From contig NC_064622.1 in assembly GCF_023898315.1 (NCBI RefSeq), positions 164,010,178 to 164,074,177 of the forward strand: a stretch of 64,000 nt of DNA. The letters are read 5' to 3'. The DNA is from Schistocerca nitens. Taxonomy: Eukaryota; Arthropoda; Insecta; Orthoptera; Acrididae. A program made the translations under genes and the position numbers. Numbering within the stretch: the first letter of the stretch is position 1; each line of letters starts with the position of its first letter. The notes below the pieces were generated by a model that was not told the origin of the DNA, did no database searches, and saw only the letters and a list, made by a program, of their open reading frames with translations. Shown here in pieces: positions 1 to 9,856 of the stretch.

Positions 1-975
1 GGTGCAATTTATTTCAGAACTCAATTGATTTTTTCTTCTGTCATTTCTACTACCAAGCTAGTACTCTCCCGTAACTTTTTTGTTCTACTCCTTCCTCTAC
101 AACCGCACTGCAGGGTCCCCCCATGACTATTAGATTTTCATCTCCCTTTAAATACTGAACTGCTCGTTGGATATTCTCGTACACTTTCTCTGTTCCGTCA
201 TTTGTTGCCTGCGACGTTAGCATGTATATCTAACCTTTCGTTGTCGGGGTTGGTTTGCTGTCCAATGTGACCAGAACAATCTGTCACTGAACTGTCTGCA
301 GTAGCGCAATGCCTGCTCTACATCCCTATTCACAACGATTCCTACACCCGTTATACCGTTTTCTGCTGATCTTGATATTTCCCCGTTTTCGTCTGACCAG
401 AAATACTTACCTTCTTTTAGTTTCACCTCACTGGTCCCTCCTATATATAAATTGAGGCCTTACATTTTATTTTCCATATTTTCTAGCTTTCCTACTACGT
501 TCGAACTTCTAACATTCCACGCTCCGATTCATAGAATATCACTTTATTGGGTATTCAATCTAATTCCCACGGCCACCTCCCCGTTGGTAGTCCCGTCCCG
601 GATATCCGAGTGTAGAAGTAACGCTGAATCTTTAGCCACTGCAGAGATAATCATGACACTTTTTCAATTACAGGCCACACGCGCTGTGGATATACCTGGA
701 TGTCTTCTGTGCAGTGGTTTCCGTTGCCTCTGCGTCCTCATGCCGTTGATAATTGGTGATTCATCCGCATTGCAAGAGCAGTTTTCCACCCTAAGAGGAA
801 GAGCGTTCCATGTTACTCCTACTGCTCCTTAGCCCTCTCTGGCAAGGCCGTTGGCAGAACGAGGGTGACTTCTCGTGCTGGAAATCTTCGACCGTCACTG
901 CTGATGATTTCGATTAAAAATTTAAGCATTGGCCGAGCTTGAGCTCGAGGCCCAGGACGTTTTGATTACTAGTGA
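1..975 (-). mobile_element. RTE-like LINE, 5' part with endonuclease segment
   Basis: Read on the minus strand, 426-217 encodes a 69-residue piece with GITGVGIVVNRDVEQAL followed by FSDRLFWSHW. This matches the part of an AP-type LINE endonuclease where a G-V-G-[IF]-V strand precedes an S-D-R motif. Further left the homology continues in broken frames towards the window edge (a V-M-G-D-F-like stretch near 120), so the reverse transcriptase would lie outside the window. The stretch 480-975 has no supported ORF and resembles the 5' leader I recall for this locust LINE family, ending in a tRNA-like run around 940-960. The copy is old and non-functional. The related 3' half of such an element is at 14,965-16,012. 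Confidence 0.65.
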
Positions 976-1370
976 AAGACAGAACTCTAGACTACCGATT
1001 CCTGCCATTAACGACTAATACTGCCAAATACAAGTTAACATGCCGACCCCTGCCATAAGACAATAGAAAAGGAAGAGTGTGATTGCAAAATGCTCTTGTA
1101 ATGCTTATTGTTGATTTAACGGTGCCATTATCAGTTACCTGAACGGCGGAAGTCACAGCAAGAATGTGTCGGAGGCACACAGGACAGCAAAGAACGTAGA
1201 GCGACGCAGCAGTTTGTTGCTACAACCGTTGCATCCAGAGATAGCGAGCACACCGTCGTTCGCTTCCTTCAACACGCGCTGGACGCCGCTATACCGTAGA
1301 GACGGCGGTTGTCGGTGAAACAACTGATTTTCTGTAATATCGTTTTTTTCACATCGTTGTAAACTTAAAT
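976..1370. other. no recognisable feature
   Basis: AT-balanced sequence between a LINE end and a SINE. A 62-codon minus ORF (992-1180) has no recognisable motif. Confidence 0.4.
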
Positions 1371-1379
1371 CCGCTCAAA

Positions 1380-1578
1380 TGGTTCAAATGGCTCTGAGCA
1401 CTACGCAACTTAACTTCTGAGGTCATCAGTCGCCTAGAACTTAGAACTAATTAAACCTAACTAACCTAAGGACATCACACACATCCATGCTCGAGGCAGG
1501 ATTCGAACCTGCGACGGTAGCGGTCGCTCGGCTCCAGACTGTAGCGCCTAGAACCGCACGGCCACAACGGCCGGCATT
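1380..1578 (-). mobile_element. SINE A (tRNA-derived), full length
   Basis: Reverse copy running from the A/T-rich tail (AAATGGCTCTGAGCAC) to the GGCCGGC head. The internal promoter B box GGATTCGAACC is visible in reverse. Target-site duplication CCGCTCAAA lies at 1371-1379 and 1579-1587, which proves an insertion by retrotransposition. Confidence 0.95.
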
Positions 1579-1807
1579 CCGCTCAAAATAACAGGTGTCT
1601 GTAATAACCAATTTTCGATTTTTTATTGCTATTATTTCCTGTTATAAAAGTACAAACCGAGCAAGATCGAACAATTTTGTGTCTCTCTCAATTTCAAGAT
1701 ATACAGAATAAAAATATTAAAATTAAACAGGCAGACTTCGCCTGTCCGCCTTTCATTGCTTTTGTCGAAAAATGGTAAGTGCTTGAACAATACCTTAAAT
1801 AATCCGT

Positions 1808-2006
1808 GCCGGCCGTGGTGGCCGAGCGGCTCTAGGCGCTACAGTCTGGAACCGCGCGACCGCTACGGTCGCAGATTCGAATCCTGCCTCGGGCATGGAT
1901 GTGTGTGATGTCCTTAGGCCAGTAAGGTTTAAGTAGTTCTAAGTTCTAGGGGACTGATGACCTCAGACGTTAAGTCCCATAGTGCTCAGAGCCATTTGAA
2001 CCATTT
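1808..2006 (+). mobile_element. SINE A, full length
   Basis: Forward copy with A box (GGCCGAGCGGCTCTAGGCGC), a B box decayed to AGATTCGAATCC, the central TAGGGGACTGATGACC domain and the AGCCATTTGAACCATTT tail. Flanks share an imperfect AAATRATCC duplication. Confidence 0.93.
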
Positions 2007-2009
2007 GAA

Positions 2010-3407
2010 ATGATCCATAATCTGCTATTGATTCTAATTTTTTGAAACTGTGTTCAAGAATCGTCTTTTAATGGGGGATCACACCACTATTTAGGCATTA
2101 TGAATAGCCAGTGCTACGAGTTGAATCTAAGGTTGAAGAACTGTTTTTCGTGTTAATTTGTCCGTTGTCAAAGACTACAGGCAGATAAAGACATCTCATG
2201 TAGACACGGGCAGCAGATCAGCTACTTTCTATTTTTATAGTGTACTATGAATGAATTATTGTTAAATTTTTAATTATTACTGTTACCAGAATTTCCTTCC
2301 TCCTTTATTATTTAATAGAAAAGGCAGACATATCTTTCATCTTTTGAAGCATATGAAGTATTGTAGTTCATTGCTATTTCAGTTCGTCATTTCCAGACTA
2401 GGGCTGGTACTATTGTGCAATACGGCAAATGCCCGGCGACGACAGCGAGAAACCACCGTATAGACCAGATGGGGGCAAGTGCTGCACACTGCACACAAAC
2501 ACATACCTTAAGCCACGACACACGGCAACAAGGACATTATTGGCTCAGCAATGCTAGAACAGTTCTTAGGCCGTGTGTTTGTTGCTCATTTCTGTCGGCG
2601 CTGTTATTAAAATACCACTGATCGCTTTTCCCATTTTCTATAATAACGCAGTATTCCAAGCCTATGGAAATTTTATGAATAAAAACTACTCCTTTTTTTT
2701 AAAAAAAAAAGGTTTATTTAAAAATGAAAAATTTTAGTAATGCTGTTGGGGCTAATAGATACTTCGGTTTTTTAATCGGTTATTAGTACAAAATAAAAGA
2801 CAACTTTTATAATCGAGACCGAACAAATTCCGAAAAATACCGGCTACTTAGAACTAAAACACCGGTTCGGTTTTTCGCATCCTGGCTAAAAACCGAGCGA
2901 GGCCTCGCTGAACACAAAGCGACACAGCGGTGTGACTAGGTGAGGACACGAACGCGGCAGTCGCAAGTTGGTCAGACTGGACCGGGTACACGCCGCACTA
3001 CACTCGCGGAGAATGCTGCTCCGTCTGCCCGCATCCTTCGCCAGGACGCGCGGTGTTCCCCGTGGGCTCCTGGGAGCACAGGCGAGGACAGGACTGCTGC
3101 TTAGAAATGCAGCTGGCACCGGCTACGCATTTTTGTTCGCCTCGGCAGTCACAGCGCTGGCTTCCAGCTTGTTTTTTTTTTTTTTTTTTTTTTATTTCCC
3201 CATTCGTCCACCATCTCGTGGTGAAATACAGCCTCTCTCACGATGAACCACTAACTGTGCCAAAAAGTCAAACAACAAATTACAAATATCCGGCTCATAA
3301 TGCATTAAGCACACAATCACCTTACTGGGATCTGGTCACTGACACTAATTTCCGCGAATGAAAGAAAAAAAATCGTAAGACTGAAGAAACTGTAAGGAAC
3401 CGTTGAA
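2010..3407. other. unassigned; contains an A/T tract and a poly(T)
   Basis: Mostly AT-rich. It holds a T8/A10 dyad at about 2692-2710, a GC-richer patch at 2890-3160 and a T22 run at about 3172-3193. Overlapping ORFs on both strands over the GC patch (2886-3361) share no family motif and are probably chance. Confidence 0.4.
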
Positions 3408-4709
3408 TACGAGGTCTGTTCAAAAATTTCCGGAACAATCATAATTTCGCGCCGATGGTGTATTGAAGCGAAATGCAGTTGGCATCCTTACAAATGCCTG
3501 TGTTTAATGTGCAGCTGCCGAAAGTTTCACTGAGTATCCCTATTAGTTATCGTTCAGTGCTGTATAGAGTAGAACGTCGTGTGCACAGTTTGCGAATTTC
3601 TAGATGACAGGCTCAGAGGAGCAACATGTCTACATTAAATTTTGCGTGTAAGCCAAGAAAACCTTCATAAAGACTCACCAAACGATGCAGGAAGCCTACG
3701 TTGATCGGTTTCTAAGTCGTACTCGGTGTTACGAATGGTTCACACGCTTTAAAAAAGTGGCCGGACGGAAGTTAAAGACGCCCCTCGTTCAGGAGGTCCT
3801 TCGACGTCTATCGACGACGCTCACGTCAGGAATATCAACGAAATTGTGAGTACCTATCGAAAGACTGACTGCCCGAGAGATTGCAGATGAATGTAAGATT
3901 TCATTTGGATCTTATTATGAAATCCCTATACAGCTTGTTGGAATGCATCTTGTTGCCGCCAAGTTCATCCCACGATTCATGAGTCAAGACCAGAAATATC
4001 GTCGCCTCGCAATCTGTGAAGAGCTTTCGGATCGCGCAAATGAGAACGAGAAGTTCCTTAAGAGAATCATAACTGTTGATAAGGCATGGGTCTAAGGTTA
4101 CGACGTTGAGACCAAGCTTCAATCTTCACAGTGGGTACGGCAAGGTTCTCCACGACCAAAAGCACCTCTTCAGGTCATGTCAAATGTCAAAGCCATGCTA
4201 ATAGTTTTCTTTGAGTTTGAACTATTAGTTCATCAGGAATTCGTGTCACAGTGACAAACTGTTGATCAGTGATACAATCGCTACATGTTGTGACGCCTGG
4301 GGGAAATTGTGAGAGGGAAACGACCTGAAATGTGTCAAGACAATTCATGGTTCTTGCATCACGATAACGCACCTGGACATTAGTCCCTTTTGGTGTGTGA
4401 CTATTGCACAAAAAACGAAATCACTCTGCTACTTCATCCTCCAGACTCTCCATACATGGTCCCTGCGGACTTTCTATTTCCGAAGTTGAAAGGACGAATA
4501 TTTCTAATGATAGACGAAATTAAAGAAAATTCGCGGGCAACGCTTCTCACGATTAGCAAGAGCTGTGCCAAGACTGCTTCCGGAAGTGGAAAAGATTGGT
4601 GTTGGGAGCGGTTTATCAGTTGTGGAGGAGACTATTTCGAAGAAGACCGTGCACAATAAGTGAAAGGTAAGCGTAGAAAAATGTTGTGGAGAAAGTTCCG
4701 AAATGTTGT

Positions 4710-5121
4710 TCAAAAATGGTTCACATGGCTCTGGGCACTATGGGACTTAACTTCTGAGGTCATCAGTCCCCTAGAACTTAGAACTGGCTCTGAGTACTAT
4801 GGGACTTAACATCTATGGTCATCAGTCCCCTAGAACTTAGAACTACTTAAACCTAACTAACCTAAGGACAGCACACAACACCCAGTCATCACGAGGCAGA
4901 GAAAATCCCTGACCCCGCCGGGAATCGAACCCGGGAACCCGGGCGTGGGAAGCGAGAACGCTACCGCACGACCACGAGCTGCGGACTAGAACTTAGAACT
5001 ACTTGAACCTAACTAAGAACATTACACACATCCATGCCCGACGCAGGATTCGAACCTGCGACCGTAGCGGTCGCGCGGTTCCAGATTGTAGCGCCCAGAA
5101 CCGCTCGGCCACCCCGGCCGG
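4710..5121 (-). mobile_element. SINE A inserted in mariner inverted repeat, itself interrupted
   Basis: Tail half at 4710-4785, head half at 5001-5121. The perfect duplication CCGAAATGTTGT flanks it (4698-4709, 5122-5133), and these bases belong to the mariner right end, so the SINE is younger than the mariner. Confidence 0.95.
4786..4985 (-). mobile_element. hybrid SINE: different tRNA head joined to SINE A tail
   Basis: Lies inside the SINE A at 4710-5121 with a perfect 15-bp duplication CTAGAACTTAGAACT (4771-4785 and 4986-5000). Read on its own strand, the head is GCAGCTCGTGGTCGTGCGGT...GGTTCGATTCCCGGCGG, as in the SINE at 8078-8337, not the SINE A head. After GGTGTTGTGTGCTGTCCTTA it switches to the SINE A 3' domain. 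It is therefore a third-layer insertion with a chimeric structure. Confidence 0.92.
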
Positions 5122-5503
5122 CCGAAATGTTGTGAACTGACTTCGTATGATGAAACCGAATTAATTGTAGAACTCATGAACACCATCACTGATGCTTGGA
5201 AATCGCTGAGGTAATTCATATGTTTCAAATTACTTATTTTCCAAACCAGCCTTTTATTATTTCTGTCTTAGAGCGTGGGACACTTCCCGATGTTTCTGCC
5301 AGATTGAGTGGCGTGTAATTACTGTCTGCGACTACAATTGCTGCATGGGTTGGAGAGTTGCACTTGCAGATATAGGATGATGGATTCCATACTTCGTGAT
5401 AATTCCACATGAATTCCTCTGTATTAATTAATAAAGTGCCACTCCAGTTGCTAATAAGAACTTAATTATGTGGTGGACTTAACAGAGGTCTTATTAGCCA
5501 CTG

Positions 5504-5702
5504 GGCCGTGCGGCGTTAGCCGAGCGGTCTGGGGCGCTGCAGGCATGGACTGTGCGGCTGGTCCCGGCGGAGGTTCGAGTCCTCCCTCGGGCATGCGTGT
5601 GTGTGTTTGTCCTTAGGATACTTTAGGTTAAGTAGTGTGTAAGCTTAGGGACTGATGACCTTAGCAGTTAAGTCTCATAAGATTTCACACACATTTGAAC
5701 AT
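5504..5702 (+). mobile_element. SINE B (related tRNA-derived family)
   Basis: Head GCGTTAGCCGAGCGGTCTGG, B box GAGGTTCGAGTCCTCC, then a 3' domain clearly related to but distinct from SINE A (GTGTGTAAGCTTAGGGACTG, TTTCACACACATTTGAACAT). Perfect 13-bp duplication TTATTAGCCACTG at 5491-5503 and 5703-5715. Confidence 0.94.
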
Positions 5703-5715
5703 TTATTAGCCACTG

Positions 5716-6689
5716 TAGCGACATATGATTATTTGAACACACATTTTCGGAATCAGCACCCTCCGAACATGGAGATATAACTAATTCCTTCCTCTTTCCT
5801 CCGCTTATCATCTAGAGCAATTAATGATCCCAGTTATTATTATTATTGTCATCGTCACCATTATGTTCTGGTCATGTATTGTGCAAGTTTTAATGTTGAC
5901 TCAATAAGGATGTCTTGTCAGAACAGACGGGTTCAAAGTCCTTAATCTTACCATGTAATATGAATGCATGAGTAAATAAACTGTGACTGAACAGAAGTCT
6001 GCCGAGACTGGATTACTTTTTTCTTTTCTTTTTCTACAAAGTGGAGTTTTGTGAACTCTCGGAGCTATAAAGGGCCACGTAAACAGTTTAGCCTTCGAGC
6101 CGCGCCACGTGGTATATGGGAGAAAAGGGAGCGCGAGAATACGTTCGTGTCAGCCTTTCATCGGGCGCTAATTTATTTACGGCCTCGTACAGAGGAGAGG
6201 CAGCAAAAATTCAAACATCTATCCCTGGGCTCACAGTAAATCGTGAGACGACCTGAGCCGTCTTTAATATGTTTACACCACTGGCCGCATATTAAGGGGG
6301 AACTTACGTGTCAGAGGAAGCGGCACTTGGGGCAGTCCGGAGAAAAACATTTCATTTAAACATATGAACAACTTTTAGTGGTTATGAAGCCAGAATTTCT
6401 GGAACGTTTCTCATAAAATAATCCGTAAAACATCAACTACCTCATGGGTCACTCCTTCTATTCTGTCTAGGAGTTATTTAAAAAATTAAGCTGATTCCTG
6501 TGTTATATTGTTGGCTGCATATACACAAACTTATGGCTTGTTTTTTTTATGTTTAATAACAATGTATTTTATCTGTAACTACTTTTGTGTTGTAAGTTCA
6601 TGTACTGACACGTTTCATGCGCTTGTAAATATGCTCCTCATTTTGGTCCTATGGAACTAGATGCCTAAAATAAAAAAATAATTAAAAGA
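5716..6689. other. unassigned
   Basis: No recognisable transposon or gene. 6050-6240 is GC-richer with a 62-codon ORF lacking any motif and contains a CACGTG E-box (about 6108). A short TTA run lies near 5835. Confidence 0.35.
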
Positions 6690-6960
6690 AATCACGTATT
6701 GATTTTTCTTCTTCTTCTTCCTCCGTCATGAGTTACGCTTTACTCGACCTATTGCAGCTACATTTGATCCTTCCATCTTCTTACTGGTCTTCCAATGCAT
6801 CTTTTCATTTACGGAATCTATTGCCAAAAAAGTAGCGATAATCTTGTCTCCTGCATTCGCAACAGATGGGATACCCATTTTTGCCTATTTTCCTCAACCT
6901 TTTCGTTCATGTCAAATACTTTCAATTCTTTCCTAATATCTATATTTCTTTTATAACCTA
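6690..6960 (-). mobile_element. LINE 3' fragment, C-terminal region
   Basis: The minus strand reads like the end of RTE-type ORF2 products (a degraded R-x-x-G-R-P-like segment near 6790) after a GAA-rich tail (TTCTTCTTCTTC at 6706 on plus). Heavily decayed, so assignment is tentative. Confidence 0.4.
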
Positions 6961-7112
6961 AAACCTGCTTCTATACTCCGGAAGCCACCTTACGGTGTGT
7001 GGCGGAGGGTACTTCGTGTACTACTCTCACTTCCCCCTTTCCCTGTTCCACTCGCGAATAGTTCGCGGGAAGAACGATAGTAAGTAAGTCTCTGTGTGGG
7101 CTCGAACCTCTG

Positions 7113-7603
7113 AGATTTTCTTTTACATTTGGAGCATTACATGCTTAGAGGGACCACTGTCACCAGTGCATTATACACAGATCTCCTAAGAAATGATCTG
7201 CGGCCTGCAATCAAATCAGAACGACGTGGATTGCTGTCAGCAGGAGTCCGTTTGCAACATGACAATGCAAGGCCCCACATAAGGCCCCACATGCAGCATT
7301 TTCAGTGTCTTCCTCATCCACCATACTCACCAGACCTTGCTCCAAATTATTTCCATATGTTTGGACCACTCAAAGACGCAATGGGAGGAAAGAAGTTCCG
7401 TTCTGATGCAGAGGTTACGCGACGCGGTGCATGAGTGGTTGCGCGGACTACCAGAAGAATTTTTCTCTAAAGGAATTTATGCACTTTGGAAGCGCAGGAG
7501 GACTTGCATTGAGCGTGGAGAGATTATGTTGAAAAGTGATGCAGCTTTGTACCACTTCTGCAGAGTAAATAATATTTTAAAAAATATTTAAGGTTTTCAT
7601 TTG
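7113..7603 (+). mobile_element. mariner fragment, transposase C-terminal half
   Basis: Two overlapping frames encode TSALYTDLLRNDLRPAIKS, LQHDNARPH (second catalytic Asp region), HPPYSPDLAPNYF (the third Asp would sit at the N of PNYF) and GIYALWKRRRTCIERG, typical of the mariner C-terminus. The right end CACCCTCGTA looks like a terminal repeat; the left half is missing. It lies within the CR1-like LINE. Confidence 0.85.
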
Positions 7604-7747
7604 ATTCACCCTCGTAAATGGACCTGCGCCGAAATTTCCTCTTCCGTGGATCTTCTCTGTTTCCTCTAACAGTCCCATGTGGTACGGATCTCTTACCGAT
7701 GGGCGGTATTCGAGTACTGGTCGAACAAGAGTTTTGTAAGTTACTTC

Positions 7748-7950
7748 GCCGGCCGCGGTGGTCTCGCGGTTCTAGGCGCGCAGTCCGGAACCGTGCGACT
7801 GCTACGGTCGCAGGTTCGAATCCTGCCTCGGGCATGGCTGTGTGTGATGTCCTTAGGTTAGTTAGGTTTAAGTAGTTCTAAGTTCTAGGGGACTGATGAC
7901 CACAGCAGTTGAGTCCCATAGTGCTCAGAGCCATTTGAACCATTTTTTTT
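7748..7950 (+). mobile_element. SINE A, full length
   Basis: A and B boxes intact. Flanking duplication TTTTGTAAGTTACTTC lies at 7732-7747 and directly after the T-rich 3' end (to 7962). The antisense of its head creates the common spurious peptide MPEAGFEPATVAVARF. Confidence 0.95.
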
Positions 7951-8077
7951 GTAAGTTACTTCCTTTGTCCATTGACTACGTTTCCTCAGGATTCTTCCAA
8001 TTAATCTCTGTAGGACATTTGCCTTACACGCATTTAATTTTATATGGTTGTTCCACTTCAAATTGCTCTGTACGCAT

Positions 8078-8337
8078 GATGATGATAAAGTCCCGTTCTT
8101 CTTGACAGAGCGTAGCGGATGATGCGGGAGAGCCGCACCGCCGTACTAGGCAAGGTCCTAGCGGAGGTGGTTTGCCATTGCCTTCCTCCGACAGTAATGG
8201 GGATGAATGAAGATGGTAAGGACGACACAACACCCAGTCATCTCGAGGCAGGTGAAAATCCCTGACACCGCCGGGAATCGAAACGGGGCCCCGTGCTCGG
8301 GAAGCGAGAACGCTACCGCGAGACCGCGAACTGTTGT
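8078..8337 (-). mobile_element. SINE C, tRNA-derived, long-tailed family
   Basis: On the minus strand the head reads CGGTAGCGTTCTCGCTTCCC, B box TTTCGATTCCCGG, then CTGGGTGTTGTG and a family-specific body containing GGCAATGGCAAACCACCTCC. Duplication CTCTGTACGCAT at 8066-8077 and 8338-8349. It supplies the head seen in the hybrid at 4786-4985. Confidence 0.9.
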
Positions 8338-8466
8338 CTCTGTACGCATAATCCTACCTATTTTATGGCAGTTAATGTGGTGCAGTTTTATAATCATACA
8401 ACAAAGAGTCTTTCTGTCTTAAGCACTCGCGGCGCGTCACATCTGTTTCTGCTGAGGTCAGTTGCC

Positions 8467-8898
8467 ACTCCCTTTTCAGTTTTGTCTTGTAGTCTTCTCT
8501 GTACATTAGCATGGTCTCTAAAAATTAAATTAGATCTGCTTGCTCCATGATCTTCTTTTCTGTTACTCTTTTGTCCTTAATGGATTTTTCCCACAGAAAG
8601 CTATGATTTTTGTTTTTTGTATTGAAATTTATATTATTCATTCGATATATTATGTGTAGTTCTAAAGGCAGTTTGCTGTTCTCTATCGTCAGAGTTCAGA
8701 CCTTGAGCATCTGCAAATATCATCGTCACTATATAATCTGAATGATTAAAATAGTATGTATAATTCTGTAGTTTCATTTTCCATTGCCATACAATTTCGT
8801 CAGTGTGCGCGTACGTATCGAAGAGCAGTGGCGAAAGGCTGCAACCTTGTCGAACTCCTATGCTAATATCCCTTGTTCTTTTCTCATTATCCCCAGTT
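8467..8898 (-). mobile_element. RTE-like LINE internal fragment (copy 1 of a direct pair)
   Basis: About 430 bp nearly identical to 10,064-10,499, part of the LINE at 9857-12,290. On the minus strand it covers the start of the palm domain (G-[IV]-R-Q-G-C-S-L-S-P near 8850). Its ends do not coincide with a natural LINE 3' end, so it is not a simple 5'-truncated insertion. Confidence 0.75.
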
Positions 8899-9395
8899 AT
8901 CTTCCTGCATTTCGCTACAATTTTCTAGAATCGTGACTTCTCTGTGTACAACACCATCATCTGCAAAAAGCCTCATGGAACTTCCGACATTACCTACTAG
9001 TTCACTTATATATATATTGTGAAAAGTTATGGCCCTATCACACTCACCTGGGGCACGTCCAAAGTTATTTTTACGCCTGAAGACAACTCTCCGTTCAGAA
9101 TGACATGCTGTGTTTGCTAGAAACTCTTCAATCCAGTTACACAGTTGGTCTAATATTTCACACTCTCGTATCTTGTTCACTAAACGGCAGTTGGAACTGT
9201 ATTGAAAGCCGTCCGAAGTCAAGGAAAATGGCATCTACCTGCTCGCCTGTCCATTGCCTTCTGTGTCTCGTGGATGAGCAGAGCAAGTTCTGTTTCACAC
9301 GATCTATGCTTTCGGAAGCCATGTTGGTCCCTACAGGGGAGATTTTCGGCCTCCAGAAATGTCATATTACGCGAGCATAAAACTCGGAAAATTTT

Positions 9396-9814
9396 GGAAA
9401 TTTGTGGTGAGGTCTTATGGGACCAAACAGCTGAGGTCATCGGTCCCTAAGCTTAGGCACTACTTAATCTAACTTAAACTAACTTACGCTAAGAACGACA
9501 CACACACCCGTGCCCGAGGTAGGATTCGAACCTCAAACGGTGGGGCCGGCCGGTGTGACCGAGCGGTTCTAGCCGCTTCAGTCTGGAACCGCGCGACCGC
9601 TACGGTCGCAGGTTCGAATCCTGCCTCGGGCATGGATGTGTGTGATCTCCTTAGGTTAGTCAGGTTTAAGTAGTTCTAAGTTCTAGGGGACTGATGACCT
9701 CAGATGTTAAGTCCCATAGTGCTCAGAGTCATTTGAACCATTTTTTCAAACGGTGGGAGCTGAGCGGACCTTGACAAGGCCCTGTAGACCGCGCGGCTAC
9801 CCCGCGCGGCCAGA
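9396..9814 (-). mobile_element. SINE D, interrupted by SINE A
   Basis: Tail 9396-9532 (TTGTGGTGAGGTCTTATGGG) and head 9758-9814 (GACCGCGCGGCTACCCCGCG). In its own orientation it ends with GGGACCGATGACCTCAGC...GGTCCCATAAGACC. It belongs to the same superfamily as SINEs A and B but has its own head. It sits inside the CR1-like reverse transcriptase region. Confidence 0.88.
9545..9745 (+). mobile_element. SINE A nested in SINE D
   Basis: Full-length copy with the perfect duplication TCAAACGGTGGG at 9533-9544 and 9746-9757; these bases belong to SINE D. Confidence 0.95.
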
Positions 9815-9856
9815 GAACGTGTTCCAACATTCTACAGCTGACCCAAATTATACAAA

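Larger units (their letters stand above)
3410..5145 (+). mobile_element. mariner transposon with decayed transposase, carrying nested SINEs
   Basis: Terminal inverted repeats are visible: CGAGGTCTGTTCAAAAATTT at 3410 and, after removing the nested SINEs, TTCCGAAATGTTG...TGAACTGACTTCG ending at 5145. TA dinucleotides lie outside both ends. Without the roughly 424 bp of SINE and duplication it is about 1.3 kb, the usual mariner size. Broken frames show EWFTRFK (3734), RLTAREIADECKISFGSYYE (3860), FLKRIITVDKAWVYGYDVET (4055) and PPDSPYMVPADFLFPKLK (4440). The first (VDKAW) and third (VPADF) catalytic Asp are recognisable; the second Asp position reads VFFEF. Many stops and shifts make it inactive. 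Confidence 0.92.
6961..9856 (-). mobile_element. CR1/Jockey-like LINE 3' half, broken by six insertions
   Basis: Segments of one minus-strand LINE run in order: 3' end 6961-7112 (GTGTGTGGCGGAGGGTAC, as at 37,300 and 54,780), 7604-7747, 7963-8065, 8350-8466, 8899-9395 and 9815-9856. The reverse transcriptase part at 8899-9395 encodes SMRLFADDGVVHREV (catalytic F-A-D-D) and, upstream in the protein, NLPCRDQHGFRKHRSCETEL. Both match the better copy at 35,475-37,365. Between segments lie a mariner, SINE A, SINE C, an RTE-like LINE piece and SINE D with a nested SINE A. Joining the pieces in order is inference from that second copy and from memory of the family. Confidence 0.8.

Noticed and set aside
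7748-7840. tRNA gene call from the SINE head
   Set aside because: A and B boxes are present, but the head continues into a SINE body, has target duplications, and is repeated across the window. No cloverleaf with a normal anticodon arm is convincing.
7887-7920. CTGATGA in the SINE A 3' domain as a hammerhead core
   Set aside because: No GAAA box follows at the right distance; the block is better explained by the GGGACT/AGTCCC stem.
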